Part shown: positions 42,301 through 51,939 of the stretch, piece after piece
Layout of the letters: every line of letters begins with the position of its first letter
How positions within the stretch are numbered: position 1 is the first letter of the stretch
NCBI GenBank assembly: GCA_024349245.1
Contig: JALDNG010000403.1
Span: 62,001-126,000, forward strand
Direction of reading: 5' to 3'
Source: Neodontobutis hainanensis
Lineage: Eukaryota > Chordata > Actinopteri > Gobiiformes > Odontobutidae
DNA length: 64,000 bases
Position numbers and translations under genes: made by a program
Notes under the pieces: generated by a model
Databases searched by the model: none
The model's input: only the letters and a program-made list of their open reading frames with translations
What the model was told of the DNA's origin: nothing

Positions 42301-42791
42301 GATGTCTATAAACCATCAAGACGTGAATAGCACGTGTTATTACTGTGAAAAAGTGTCTTTTTCCATATATCTTCAATAAAATATTTCATTAAAGAATTGT
42401 TTCATCATAAATATCATTCTATGTCAGTCTATTCAAAACTTTTAAACGAAAATATTGATTAAATTTAAAGTGATAGACAAAAAATCGAAGTTTTATTTGA
42501 TTGATAAATGCCAATTTAACAAAAAAATAGTTCTCACAGGAATTGTAAATCTCGTGGTTACTTTTGAAAATCTCAATACAATTGCTTATAAGAGTTTTCT
42601 TAATGGTTAAATAAATTGCTAAATCTATTTTGCATGGATAAAAATTTATATCGTTATTTACAATTTATTAAATAACGAATATTTTTCACCGTTGAGTTTA
42701 TTGTTTAACTTAGTGCACTTCATTTAGTTTTTAAGTAATTTTAAGGTGCAATTGTAAATATTACATATTTTTATCAACGTTTTTTCATAAT

Positions 42792-42833
42792 CTAGACTCA
42801 TTTTAAAGTGTATATAAATTTAAATGAGTCTAG
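42792..42833. repeat. Perfect 12-bp inverted repeat with 18-nt loop
   Basis: CTAGACTCATTT (42792-42803) and AAATGAGTCTAG (42822-42833) are exact reverse complements separated by 18 AT-rich bases. The stem contains mixed sequence with several G/C pairs, which is uncommon by chance in this spacer. It could form a hairpin in DNA or RNA, or mark the fused ends of a small element. The internal TGAGTCT also resembles an AP-1-type site. No neighbouring gene. Confidence 0.7.
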
Positions 42834-44079
42834 TTTTGAAATATCATAATTTTTTAAATAATAGCATCCGTGGAAAAATATAAATAAATTAGATTGATAA
42901 CTCATATATTTTATCTTTATGGATCTTTTTGATTTTATTTCCTTTTAAACTATGTTTTAAGATTCAATAAAATAACTGACATATTTTATTTTGATATAAG
43001 TCTAATTTTTAATTCTTGTTTAAACATAAAATATTTACTTTTAGTTTAATTATTAATTTCAGCCAATCATGAACCAAAATCAAATTAGAAATCTGAACAT
43101 AATTATTTCTTGACAAACTTATAATGTTAACAATACTTAGAAGATTTTTAACCACCTCAAATATATCAAAATTAAATCGAAACCATCACATTCATTATTC
43201 TGTCTTTGTTAAAGTTTTTGGTTTTTATCAAACAATATCTTTTCAAATGTTACTTTAAATGCATAAATTTTCATAGATAATCGTTAAACTCAACATCAAA
43301 ATCAAAACCTGAAGTAATTCTGTTCGAATAACTAGTAATAAAAATATTTTTTTTTCATTTTTAGTTGTATAATAATTAAATTCTTCATGCAAAAAGAAAA
43401 ATTTCTGATTTTGACATGACATAAAAATCATTATAAATTGAAAAAATTTCTTTTAATAACTGGACAGATGATAAAATTATTACATTTTTGCTGCGAAGAC
43501 AAAATGTTAAATCCGGTTACACATTATAAAGTTTCATGTAAATTTGTAACTTATTCATACTAACGTATCTATTTTATGCACATGATAATATATTATATCC
43601 AATTGAGTGTTGAGTTATTTGTGATGATTGGTGAGAAATGTCAGAAGATCTTTCAAAACTGCTCGAGTGTCATAAAATCCAATCAAGAAAAACTTAGGAG
43701 CGAATTCGATCCTAGAGAGAAAACTTTCGGATATCTTGGATAAAATAGGTCAGATAGTGATCAGAATCTTTGCTGTTCTAGCATTCGACGCCTGTAAGCA
43801 ACAATTTAGAAATTATTTAGGATGGCTGAAGATACACTTTTAAGAGTGTGAAGTTTTTCGGTTATATTTACAAAAAGGTAAAACTACCATCTTAGGTTGG
43901 GAACTAGAGCTACAATCTCCACGGTAAAATTAGTTTTTCATTTGAAAAAGAATGTTATTACTCAGAAAATTTCGAAAATTCTGATGGACAAGAGTGAAAA
44001 AAGCAGTTCATGACGTCCATACTCGAGATAAATTCAATAGATGTACATTGAAACCTGATCCGATTAAGAGAGAGGATAG

Positions 44080-44562
44080 TTGAACTTTGAGATTAGCCAA
44101 GTGAAATTTCAGTGTCCAAATGTTGGTTGCAGATTCTCTCTAACAGACGAGAATATTCATGATGACTTCATCCTGCAAACCCCTTCTAGAATATCTAAGC
44201 ATCTTTACTTTAACCATGAAACACCATCTCTCGATCACGTTTTAGACATTGCAGAATCAACGGTTTTTACTTCTCTGACAAGTTAGGTGGTTGAAGAGAT
44301 GTTTTATGACTCATCGATAAATACAAAAAAATTACATGCGAGAAAGGACAAAAATTTCAGAATTATGTCTAGTAAACAGTTTATTGTCCCTCATTCGATG
44401 AGAGACTACCGATATTATTCCATATCTTGCAATAAATGCCATATTTTAACTCGTCTAAAAGAGGTATTTATATCAAGCGACTATTATTTTTGTTTAAACC
44501 AGAGAAGAAAATACTTACCTCCAGAGGAATCCGTAAAAAAACAGAGTATACCATTAAGTTGA
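44080..44562 (+). pseudogene. gag-like remnant: capsid tail and possible Cys-rich nucleocapsid
   Basis: Two adjacent frames separated by one in-frame TAG. The first contains IHDDFILQTPS followed by SLDHVLDIAES, which resembles the end of Ty3/gypsy capsid proteins, where a block on recovery or loss of material is followed by a helix of the form ltl-e-AL-iA-s. The second holds SCNKCH and a later C in a basic context (CLNQRRK), possibly a damaged zinc-binding nucleocapsid region; an integrase-type zinc finger is the alternative. The identification rests on order and weak motifs. Confidence 0.35.
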
Positions 44563-44989
44563 CAAATATTGAAATCATTACTAACGGTTAAACTATCGGG
44601 TTCTTTGTGGACATGGTTCGTCAGATTCGATGATCGACTCAAGAGTTTGAGATCCGATAAGATTAGATATCGAATGTTGTTCAAATGACTGTGTTAAATC
44701 TATTATTGGTGATATGATACCAATTCGGGGATTTATTAACTTTAGCATTTTATACCAGACAAAGAAGACGTCATGTCAACTTATCGTCGATGAACATAAA
44801 AACTGTTCAAACACTCTGTGATGAAATGGAATAAAGGCTCTCATGATCGATTTCAACAAAATTTTTGAATGAAATCGTATTGCCAGTTGAAATCAATTGA
44901 TTTAATGGACGACGTTAAGAGTCACCACAGTAATTTATTTGATAAATCTAGACTATATACAAGTAAAGATTAAATGACCACTCATCCCA

Positions 44990-45720
44990 AAATTAAGCAA
45001 AACTCTCAGCATACCTTATACTCTCTGCCATATATTTAAGAAGGAGCAAAACGGACTTGTTTGTAAGAGTATCATCAGACTATCTTAGACAAGCAAATGG
45101 GCGTGCCCTATTAAAGCAATGCAAAAATCTAATGGTGATTTACGAATCTGCTAGGTATTTAGAGCAGAATTGTATTCACAGCTTGACGCGGAACGTTAAA
45201 CCTTTCCGACATGGAAAAGTTATATTTAAAGCTAAATTATATGAGCGTCTTTTCTTTGGTCAATATGAGCGAAGCTAATTTTCAAATCCCCATGGACGAT
45301 GATTCAAGGAAAATCCTTGTCATTAACACTCAATTCGAGATGGGTATTACTGACTTCATTTGGGTGGTTTATTGAGCCCCATCGATTTTCTAGCGCCATA
45401 TTTTAACATCGTTTTCCTATATCCTTAATTGTGTTAAGTCTTCGACGGATATTATCCTCGTTGTGTCTTCATCAGAGGATCACTTGAAGTAACTTAATCT
45501 AGTTTTTATTAGGTTTGATAATAATGGACTTCTATGTTAGAAATCTAAATGTGAATTATTCAGGAAGTAGATCACTTACCTTGGCCAGATATTATCACGT
45601 TGAAAAGTTTCACCACTCTCCTGATAACTTCCAGGATATCAGACGATTTCCTGGTAATCAAGGTATCATCTAATTCGAGTGGATCACAATAAAGGAAAAA
45701 TTTAACAGAAACTTCATTAG
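44990..45720 (+). pseudogene. Reverse transcriptase remnant (Ty3/gypsy type)
   Basis: Motifs appear in correct order across shifting frames: a KSNGDLRIC-FRAE block (about 45125-45170) equivalent to the family's KKDGxWRxCVDYRALN; ANFQIPMDDDSRK (from about 45272) equivalent to the palm HQIxM block; SSTDIILVVSSSEDHLK (45440-45492), where the catalytic Y-L/V-D-D box should be but only one Asp remains; and YLGQILS (45577-45597), the conserved thumb-edge motif. Several stops interrupt the frame and the active site is broken, so it cannot be functional. Confidence 0.75.
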
Positions 45721-45732
45721 TTATTTATCAAC

Positions 45733-46260
45733 TTTGATTGAGCCAATTAATATTTTTTGAAAAAAAGTAAGTAAATTCGTATGGGGAAAAAATAAGTACG
45801 ATGTCTTTTTAAAGATCATAAAATTGCATTGAGGTAATCATATGAATAAAATCCAGAAAGAAAATGCCATTAATACTTAACCCAGATACATTCTAAGTGG
45901 GAATAGAGGCCTTTATACTTGGTAAATGATTTATTGGATCAGAGAGATTCATTGCATATGCTTCAAAATCTCGAAATACACACCTTCGAAAATACTGTTG
46001 GTTTGATAAAGAGTCTCGCTGTTGTTTATGGATTGACAAAATTTTTTCATTATTTGTGTGGACGGAGTTTCGAAATTGTCGTGAAAACAAAAGATTGTTG
46101 TCTGAACCAGTTCAAGGTAATTCTTTTCAAGTCAAATAAGAATTCGGTAGCCTTGTTTGTGTACGCAATTAGTGGAAAAAAATTCAACTGTAAATGCGGA
46201 AAATTATCACAAATAATGGGTCATATGTTATATTTTGTAATGACATCAATATTATAGGTC
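45733..46260 (+). pseudogene. RT connection and RNase H remnant
   Basis: An IEPINIF..KFVWG stretch (about 45739-45790) matches the connection between RT and RNase H in Ty3 elements (I-xPLxxLLKK...FxW). It is followed by RFIAYASKS (about 45938-45965) and, after a frameshift, GLTKFFHYLCGRSFEIV (46030-46080), the hallmark of the RNase H region (AL-KFR-YL-GR-F-V). The catalytic Asp/Glu positions are not all intact. It ends where the opposite-strand relic begins. Confidence 0.75.
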
Positions 46261-46347
46261 ATTCCGAGCCAAATCTCAGAAAGAGTACATTCCCTTTTTA
46301 TGAAAACAAAATCGTGGTAAGGATGAAACATTAAAATTAAAAACCGG

Positions 46348-47143
46348 TCAGCAGTTACGGAGATCAGCGAGGCATACAATGAAACGAATGAGACAATCCC
46401 GAGGGTGAGAAAACTGACACATATAAACCATTTTCATGTAATCGGCATGATCATTATTAAATTCCATTTTTATAAATTTTTTAAATTTTGAATTTATATC
46501 TCCTTTAGGATAGTATAACATTACGTGGTCTCCAGTCACAGATTCCTTTTATAACACCTTTTTAGGAATAATATGATTTAGTGAGGATAAAGATTTCTCT
46601 GCGATGTCTCATGATATTTACAAGCAGAAAGACATCTTTTTTAATGGGGTATTTTTGAATATTTAGAGAGGATTCTTTGATCATCCTGAAGTCACTTCAA
46701 TTGAAAATCTAATATTCTTGCCAGTTAAGAGAATAATAAGAATCATTTATGTTTACTGATGAAGGGATAACCTAAATGGGATTTAGAGCTTGTGTTTTAT
46801 TTTATACCAATATTCATTATCGAATAACCATTTAGTCAGAATTTTGATTTAGTGCTGTGAAACCTTTCAATATTGCCGTCTCTTTAATGTCTATATGGAA
46901 CAGAAGGTGTTTTGGTAATTCAAGTACCTTACACATACTTTTGAAATGCTTTGATTCAAAATGTTGACAATGACAGTGTGTATGATCTCTGGGACCACAA
47001 AGGTACACAATTTTATCAACCGAGACATCTAAGACACTCTTTTTTCTTTCCTGGTCAGATAAATATTTAATCCCAATTTTGAAGATACTCTCTGATAACC
47101 AGAAAACAATTATTTCCTCGTCGAGAAATAGACTTTGACCCAT
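46348..47143 (-). pseudogene. Integrase remnant, minus strand
   Basis: FVVPEIIHTVIVNIL followed by KVCVRYLNYQNTFC (about 46990-46900) resembles the integrase N-terminal zinc-binding region (VVP-xLR-xIL...H-G...T...YYW), here with its histidines lost. Only about 300 bases separate it from a C-terminal segment, SVTGDHVMLYYPKGD (about 46540-46495), which matches the GPY/F-module entry (VGDxVxLYxPK). That is too short for a complete DDE core. An overlapping 103-codon frame at 46832-47143 is probably a by-product of the decayed sequence. Confidence 0.5.
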
Positions 47144-47639
47144 AGGTATCCATGTTCACTCTCTGAAATAGGAAACCAGAGTTTTTACAAGATATTAATT
47201 CTACTCAGTTTTCTCTCAAGATTGCTTCTCTTTAAGTATTCTTCACTCGAATAAACACCAATATAATGAATTCCGTGAGATTCCTCAAAACTAGAATCTC
47301 TTTTCAGTCTATCTAACAAATTATAATGTCTTAAATGTTCACCTTTAAAGAGATGCCATAAAATGATTTTAAAATATTTTCAAGAGACACTTGAGGGATT
47401 AACGCACTTCACAGAAATTTGCTACGCGTGACAAATTTTCAAATAGAAGACTCTTTTAAATAAAAGCAGGTCATTGCGCATCATATACAGAATATGAACA
47501 AATGAGATAGTTATTGGCCAATGAGATGATGAAAAATTAGTTTTGATCCAACTCAAAATTTCACTGATTCATAAACCTTTTTGCGATTCAAATATTATGA
47601 AATCTATTTCAAAAAGTTTAATAGCGTCTAAAATCATCA

Positions 47640-48000
47640 AATGATATTGCACTAATAAAATTTTTTTATCTCGAAATGAATTCGGTATTAATATAAAACT
47701 CACATCTAGTTTAGAAGCTTTCAAAATCAAATTCTCTCAGTACTTTGAACCAAAGAGATAATTGCCCTTCATGATCCCTAAATGTGCTGATATATCTCAA
47801 TGAATTATGGTCTTTACTTTTTATAAAATTTTTAATGGAGTAAATATTGTTAAAGGTCTTCTACAAAACAAATTCCATTCATTCTTTTTTACAATACAAT
47901 GTTTTTTCTGCTCCAGATAATGTCTGGCTTATAGAGCATATAATCTTTTATCCAGCTCAAAAAATATTTAGAAATAAAGGCTTCATAAACTGATCCACTT
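47640..48000 (-). pseudogene. RNase H remnant, minus strand
   Basis: Continues directly from the RT connection. ETFHEIKSKF matches the EAFxxLKxxL block, ARHYLEQKKHC has the spacing of the S-L-xAExNY block, and NYLFGSKY lies where Y-GxxF is expected. The later FEIDF lies where FxIxYRxG is expected. The frame is interrupted several times and the catalytic residues cannot be confirmed. Identified mainly by position between RT and integrase. Confidence 0.5.
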
Positions 48001-48800
48001 GAGTAGCAGTCAATAATAAAAACAAAACTTTACTGGAGATAAGCTAACAAAATTGGGAAAATTAAATTTACTTTTTATTTCATGAAAAGTCTCAAAACAA
48101 TAATAATCGCAAAACCATCCTGCAACATTTTTCAACAACTTTATAAGTGGTTCGGCAATTCTTTAAAAATTTTGCTCGAAACGTCTAGAATAGAAAGATA
48201 ACCTCAGATAACTTTTGATATCAGCTCAATTAGCTGACAATATCCAATTGAAAATAGGATATGTCTTTAAGTTAACTCTAGTGACTTTTTTCTAAGATGC
48301 GCGATGACAACGATATTATGGGCAAGTTTTAAACATTTTTGTTTTGTTTAGATTTTCATTTAGTATTTATTCGCTCAACTTTCACAACATTTTGTCATTG
48401 TAATTTATTTTCACTTCAAAAGATTAACGTAATATTGTTATGACATCCATAAAAATAAGACAAAAATCTTATCTTTATTTTTTTTAAATTGGATCAATAA
48501 TGTCCAAATAAGTAACAGAAGTCTTATAAAACTTATCTGTTTATTTAATAAATTTAAATAAACTCCAATGGGTGTTTCAGGTTATTTATAGGTGTTGTAA
48601 ATTCCTGATTGGGAGCTGATAATATCTGGATGCCGAGACTTGAGGAGAAAAATAAAAACCTCAAAAAGAATCAAGCGTATCGTCTTATCGAGGAAAGAGA
48701 TATGCATTCTCAAGTAAAATTTGATTTAGATGTCTAAAATCTACACATGATCTATTATCGTTTAATTTTTATGAAACCAAAATGGCATTATAACTCCTAT
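47990..48800 (-). pseudogene. Reverse transcriptase remnant, minus strand
   Basis: CVDFRHLNQ (about 48748-48722) and, in the same stretch, NAYLFPR-DDTLDSF and YYQLPIRN match the fingers and palm of Ty3/gypsy RT; NTHWSLFKF (about 48565) matches the TxxGLxEF block. The region that should hold the catalytic YxDD box is replaced by about 200 bases of AT-rich DNA, either an insertion or extreme decay. The thumb resumes with ADIKSYLRLSFYSRRFEQNF, the SFLGLxxYYRRFI equivalent, then IAEPLIKLLKN and W. Numerous stops. Confidence 0.75.
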
Positions 48801-48839
48801 TTGGATTATAAGGTTCGATGTTGACTGTTCTGGGTAATT

Positions 48840-50210
48840 AATATTTTTTTATGCTTTAAATCTTTCGTTGATTGGGAATCTGACACATTTGCTTCATAGA
48901 CGAATTGCAATTTATCAAAACTTATGCTCAAATTATTTTTCTTCTCCGATATTCTAGTCATTCATTGAAAAAGCTCTTTGTTTCATTATAATTTGGTCAA
49001 TGATGCTCCTCATTGATAATTGGATATCTAGGGTTATTTACATTCAAAAATTTTTAAGTTTTTCACATCTAATGGTTACTTATAACCAAATATTGAAGCA
49101 AGCAAAATCACTATGTTTTATTACTTAGTAGCCAATAAAAATAAAAAATTCGAATTTTTACTTTCGTTAGATCAAAGTAGATTTAACATAAAAAAACATT
49201 TTGATGAAATAAAACCCTAATACACAGATTTAGGGATATTTTCTGCAGTCACATATTTTAGTTTGAAAGTATGCCCTTTAAATTTAAACGAAAATCTAAA
49301 AGTTAAAATAAATTATAATGAGCTGTTATCAAATAAATATTCAATATTTTATTTTGCTTTAGGTTCTTCAGCATAGTCACAAATTTCAATAAATTTATCA
49401 AATTAATAGCAGCTTCTGTATCATACGATACCCTGAATTAATAAGAGAACTCTAAATTCACACCGTATTCCAGAGTATAAAAGAGATTAGAAATGTGATT
49501 GGCAAGTAATGATAAGAATAATATTCCGCTAAATTACCGATTCTATTTCATTTAAACAACTAAAATTACAAAAGATGTTCTTTTCTCCCAATATTAAAGG
49601 TGTTTAAAGCCAAATTAATTTATAAATATATTATCTTGTGAATTTGTTCAAGTTCGTTACCTTTCCAGCAAGTGGCTTCGAAAACATTTATCTATCTCTT
49701 CTTGATATCAACTTTCTCAAAATTCGCCAGAGCGATACTACGATAAACTTAGCAGAAAGCAAAGCTTTCGAAAAATATATGATGAGTTTCACTTTTATGG
49801 CCTTCGAATATAGGCCGACTAACATCTTAAAAAGAATCCCTTAAAACTCTTTTTTGACGGGAAACCGCCTGTATCGAGTTACCAATATCAGCTCAGCATA
49901 ATCATCAACCATTCAGAGGAACTTTCTTTAATTCCCTAAAATTCATCTGGAGTGTTTTAAACGGATTTTACGACAGTATGCTGACTTATAAGCCATTACT
50001 TGATTGAAAGTCTTCTGAATCGCTGCCAAAGCTTTGAACACCTTGAGATGAAAGACAAATTCCGATGGTCTTTTCATGATTTCTCTGACCCAAGGAACAA
50101 GTTTGATTGCGCGTAAGTGATAACTAGCTTGAAGAGTTAAAGCCATTTCCAAACATACTCAAGGCTCTTAGATAAAACAAGAATAAGATACAAAAAAATC
50201 ATGTCTTAGA
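48840..50210. mobile_element. Higher-GC debris, probably 5' part of the minus-strand element
   Basis: The elevated GC seen in the relics continues, with an AT-rich gap at about 49.1-49.6 kb, to 50.2 kb. A minus-strand frame at 49943-50152 (69 codons) and a plus-strand frame at 49638-49844 (68 codons) are the longest; neither has a motif I recognise. By position this is where gag and protease of the minus-strand relic should lie, so decayed gag is the simplest guess, but no capsid, zinc-knuckle or DTG protease motif can be read. Confidence 0.35.
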
Positions 50211-50697
50211 TCCTGTTCACCATGGTAAATTTTTGATAACTTAGATAAAGTATGTTATGCATGCATGTATCTGCATAATGGCCACTCATTAAAAATATTT
50301 AAAATTGATGATAGGTTAAAATTTTAAAGTTTAACTGAGAAATAAATCCTTTCATACTCCATTGCATCAACAAAGAAATATTTATATTTGAAAATTTATG
50401 TAAAATTTTAAAAACAAAATAATTATATTCTTGAAAATAACTATAGTAAATGCAAAAATCTTTCTTGTATTCCAATAAGAAATCTTTCTTGAGAGTTATC
50501 AATAGATCGCACAATATATATTTTCGTTCTTAAGAATTTTATTCTAATTTTAAGAAATTCAAATACGTTGAACAAATTAAACCAATCAAAGAGAGGATAA
50601 ATGCAATAAATATCATCGACATAATTATTATTTAAAAAATTCATGAATTTTTAGTGTTTTTCTCATAGTATGTTTTATATTATAAAATTCCTTAAAT

Positions 50698-50703
50698 TTT
50701 ATT
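50698..50703 (-). terminator. Poly(A) signal of the galectin-like gene
   Basis: AATAAA on the minus strand, 11 bases past the TGA at 50715-50717. Placement fits a eukaryotic 3' end signal; chance occurrence is high in this composition. Confidence 0.35.
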
Positions 50704-50714
50704 TTTCAAAAATT

Positions 50715-51746
50715 TCAAAATAAATGATGATCTAAATATTTTAATATTGCCCACATATCAAGTATATCTAAATAACAAACATTTATACCTTTGTCATTAT
50801 TTAATATTATGTATGTATAAATTGTCAGTTTTATGGAGTTTTTACGATTTTCACCCTTTATAATTTCAGAGATACTCTGACTCATACTTATAATTTTTAT
50901 CTCTACAAAGTCGTCTATCTTTACAATTATGTGCAATAACTAATATTAATCAATTTTATTGAGAGTATGAAGTTATACAAACCTTGTGAAAATATTCAGG
51001 AATTAAATGCTCGACGATTGTTTCATTTTTTTTGAATAAAATTGATTTGAAATGACACTTATCGTCTTTTGTTTCAAAGATACAAAATGAGATATCCACT
51101 GAACTTTGAGTGGAAATATCTTCAAACAATAATTTTATTCTGTGGGGAATTGAATTCTTAAATACATTTTTTATCGTACCTTTTTTAATTCTAAAGGTAG
51201 AATATTCCAACAACCTACCTCTTCACAGAGATGCAAAGAATCAGAAAATACATTCCCTGACATCGAGTACGATGATTTATTCATTAAGCTAATTGTAGAT
51301 TCATAAAAAAATTCTTTTTCGTTGCTTGTAATATGGTATAAATGAAGTGGATAGTTCTTTAAATGTTAAATTATAATTACTTCTTTTCTCATTGTAATTT
51401 TGCAACTGAAAATAAAGTAACAGTTTTCTAATATATGAATAATAGGAGTTATATGAAACCCAGATTTACATGATAACTCACCATTGATTTGATCACAACA
51501 AAAATAAAATCGATAAATCTTATTTGGGGTAAACATTTTATGTGGGATAAAAATTGAATGTATTATGAAATTTTTACATATCTTACATATAAAAAACAAA
51601 AATACCTTAAATTCATTCGTAATATGAATTAAACGATAGTCGAAGCGTATATCATTATTTGTTTTCAGAGAAATCTCAAAATTCTTTTCCTCAGTCATTT
51701 TAGATAACACCAATTTTTCACTTCCATATTTAAAAATGACATCCAT
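50715..51746 (-). CDS. Five-exon gene for a two-repeat, galectin-like protein (tentative)
   Basis: Exons on the minus strand: 51746-51606, 51581-51381, 51356-51180, 51156-50983 and 50939-50715 (TGA). The introns are 24, 24, 23 and 43 nt, all GT..AG and phase 0, and the exons are 141, 201, 177, 174 and 225 nt, every one a multiple of three. The product is about 305 aa (313 if the first intron is retained, as it is in frame). There is no signal peptide. Two repeats are visible: KNFEISLKTNNDIRFDYRLI...ILENCYFIFSCKITM (residues about 22-110) and HRIKLLFEDISTQSSVDISF...IIVKIDDFVEIKIISM (about 178-250), each with the short-strand pattern F-x-I...D-I-x-F...I-x-V-x-x-x-x-F-x-I seen in galectins. The NILPLELKK linker fits a galectin N-arm. 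The conserved galectin H-N-R/W sugar-binding residues are not evident, so sugar binding is unproven; another beta-sandwich fold is possible. AATAAA follows the stop. Confidence 0.55.
50940..50982 (-). other. 43-nt intron 4
   Basis: Reads GTTTGTATAAC...TTAATATTAG on the minus strand, phase 0. It joins Y-F-H-K to L-L-H-I-I-V, completing the second repeat so that it lines up with I-T-P-I-I-H-I-L in the first. It carries a stop if read through. It is longer than its neighbours, and the TGATTAAT ahead of the AG is a candidate branch region. Confidence 0.5.
51157..51179 (-). other. 23-nt intron 3
   Basis: Reads GTACGATAAA...GTATTTAAG on the minus strand; phase 0, between K-K and N-S. Removal of 23 bases switches frame from the one ending L-E-L-K-K to the one continuing I-P-H-R-I-K, both of which have protein-like composition. 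It is the same length as the introns in genes A and B. Confidence 0.6.
51357..51380 (-). other. 24-nt intron 2 containing the only in-frame stop
   Basis: Reads GTAATTATAATTT...ATTTAAAG on the minus strand, between codons for K-E and N-Y. It contains the TAA that would otherwise end the frame; removing it opens 59 further codons without any shift. TTTAACATTTAAAG includes a plausible TTAAC branch point eight bases before the AG. Confidence 0.6.
51582..51605 (-). other. Candidate 24-nt intron 1 (in frame)
   Basis: Reads GTATTTTTG...TATGTAAG on the minus strand. Because it is 24 nt and stop-free, it can be either spliced or translated (adding eight mostly hydrophobic residues, VFLFFICK). Its size, GTATTT donor and AAG acceptor match the other short introns here, which favours splicing. 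Confidence 0.4.
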
Positions 51747-51939
51747 ATCCTAGTTAATATAATCTCTCACTTGTGTGTTATAAAGTGGAATTGTGTATTG
51801 TTCATTTTTTGTCAAATTGTATTTTCCAACTTCAATCTCCACTAAATTTCTACAATTATGCGATAATATCACATTTCCTTGGCTATTTCCTGTTTCAGAG
51901 ATATTTAAAGAAAAAATTAATAGTTTTTGTTTTGAATAA

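Larger units (their letters stand above)
33061..43600. other. AT-rich spacer with no supported gene
   Basis: No coding region can be defended. An ATG-initiated 73-codon frame at 33559-33780 starts with a signal-like hydrophobic stretch (MEVLIVYDIILVF), but it has no homolog here and its length is unremarkable. Frames at 34321-34600, 36081-36278 and 41182-41382 look random. Two structural items, a 20-bp tandem repeat and a 12-bp inverted repeat, are listed separately. Confidence 0.6.
43600..46270 (+). mobile_element. Decayed Ty3/gypsy-type LTR retrotransposon, plus strand (gag, RT, RNase H)
   Basis: Base composition rises abruptly at about 43.6 kb. Read left to right on the plus strand, fragments appear in the canonical gag-pol order: a capsid-tail-like stretch (44140-44275), a Cys-rich segment, reverse transcriptase (about 44990-45720) and RNase H (about 45730-46260). 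All are split by stop codons and frameshifts, so this is a relic. No integrase follows on this strand; the sequence runs straight into an oppositely oriented relic. I could not find matching LTRs or target-site duplications. Ty3/gypsy rather than Ty1/copia is indicated by the RT and connection motifs. Confidence 0.75.
46340..48840 (-). mobile_element. Second decayed Ty3/gypsy-type relic, minus strand (RT, RNase H, integrase)
   Basis: Reading right to left, RT fingers/palm (about 48790-48560), an AT-rich break (about 48540-48340), RT thumb and connection (about 48260-48000), RNase H (about 48000-47640) and integrase pieces (about 47150-46350) follow in normal pol order. The RT sequence is clearly different from the plus-strand relic (for example CVDFRHLNQ here), so this is a different element, not an inverted copy. 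It meets the plus-strand relic tail to tail near 46.3 kb. LTRs were not found. Confidence 0.7.

Noticed and set aside
46832..47143. 103-codon minus-strand frame as a real gene
   Set aside because: The integrase-like motifs run in neighbouring frames over the same bases, so the open frame is a chance product of a decayed element.
50299..50644. Two overlapping minus-strand frames of 67-71 codons
   Set aside because: Random AT-rich composition, no motif, no joining introns to the gene at 50715-51746.
51428..51477. A 50-nt intron in the galectin-like gene (GTTATC...TATTAG)
   Set aside because: An initial reading miscounted a T run. With seven Ts, the existing frame continues after the 24-nt intron at 51357-51380, so this intron is not needed.
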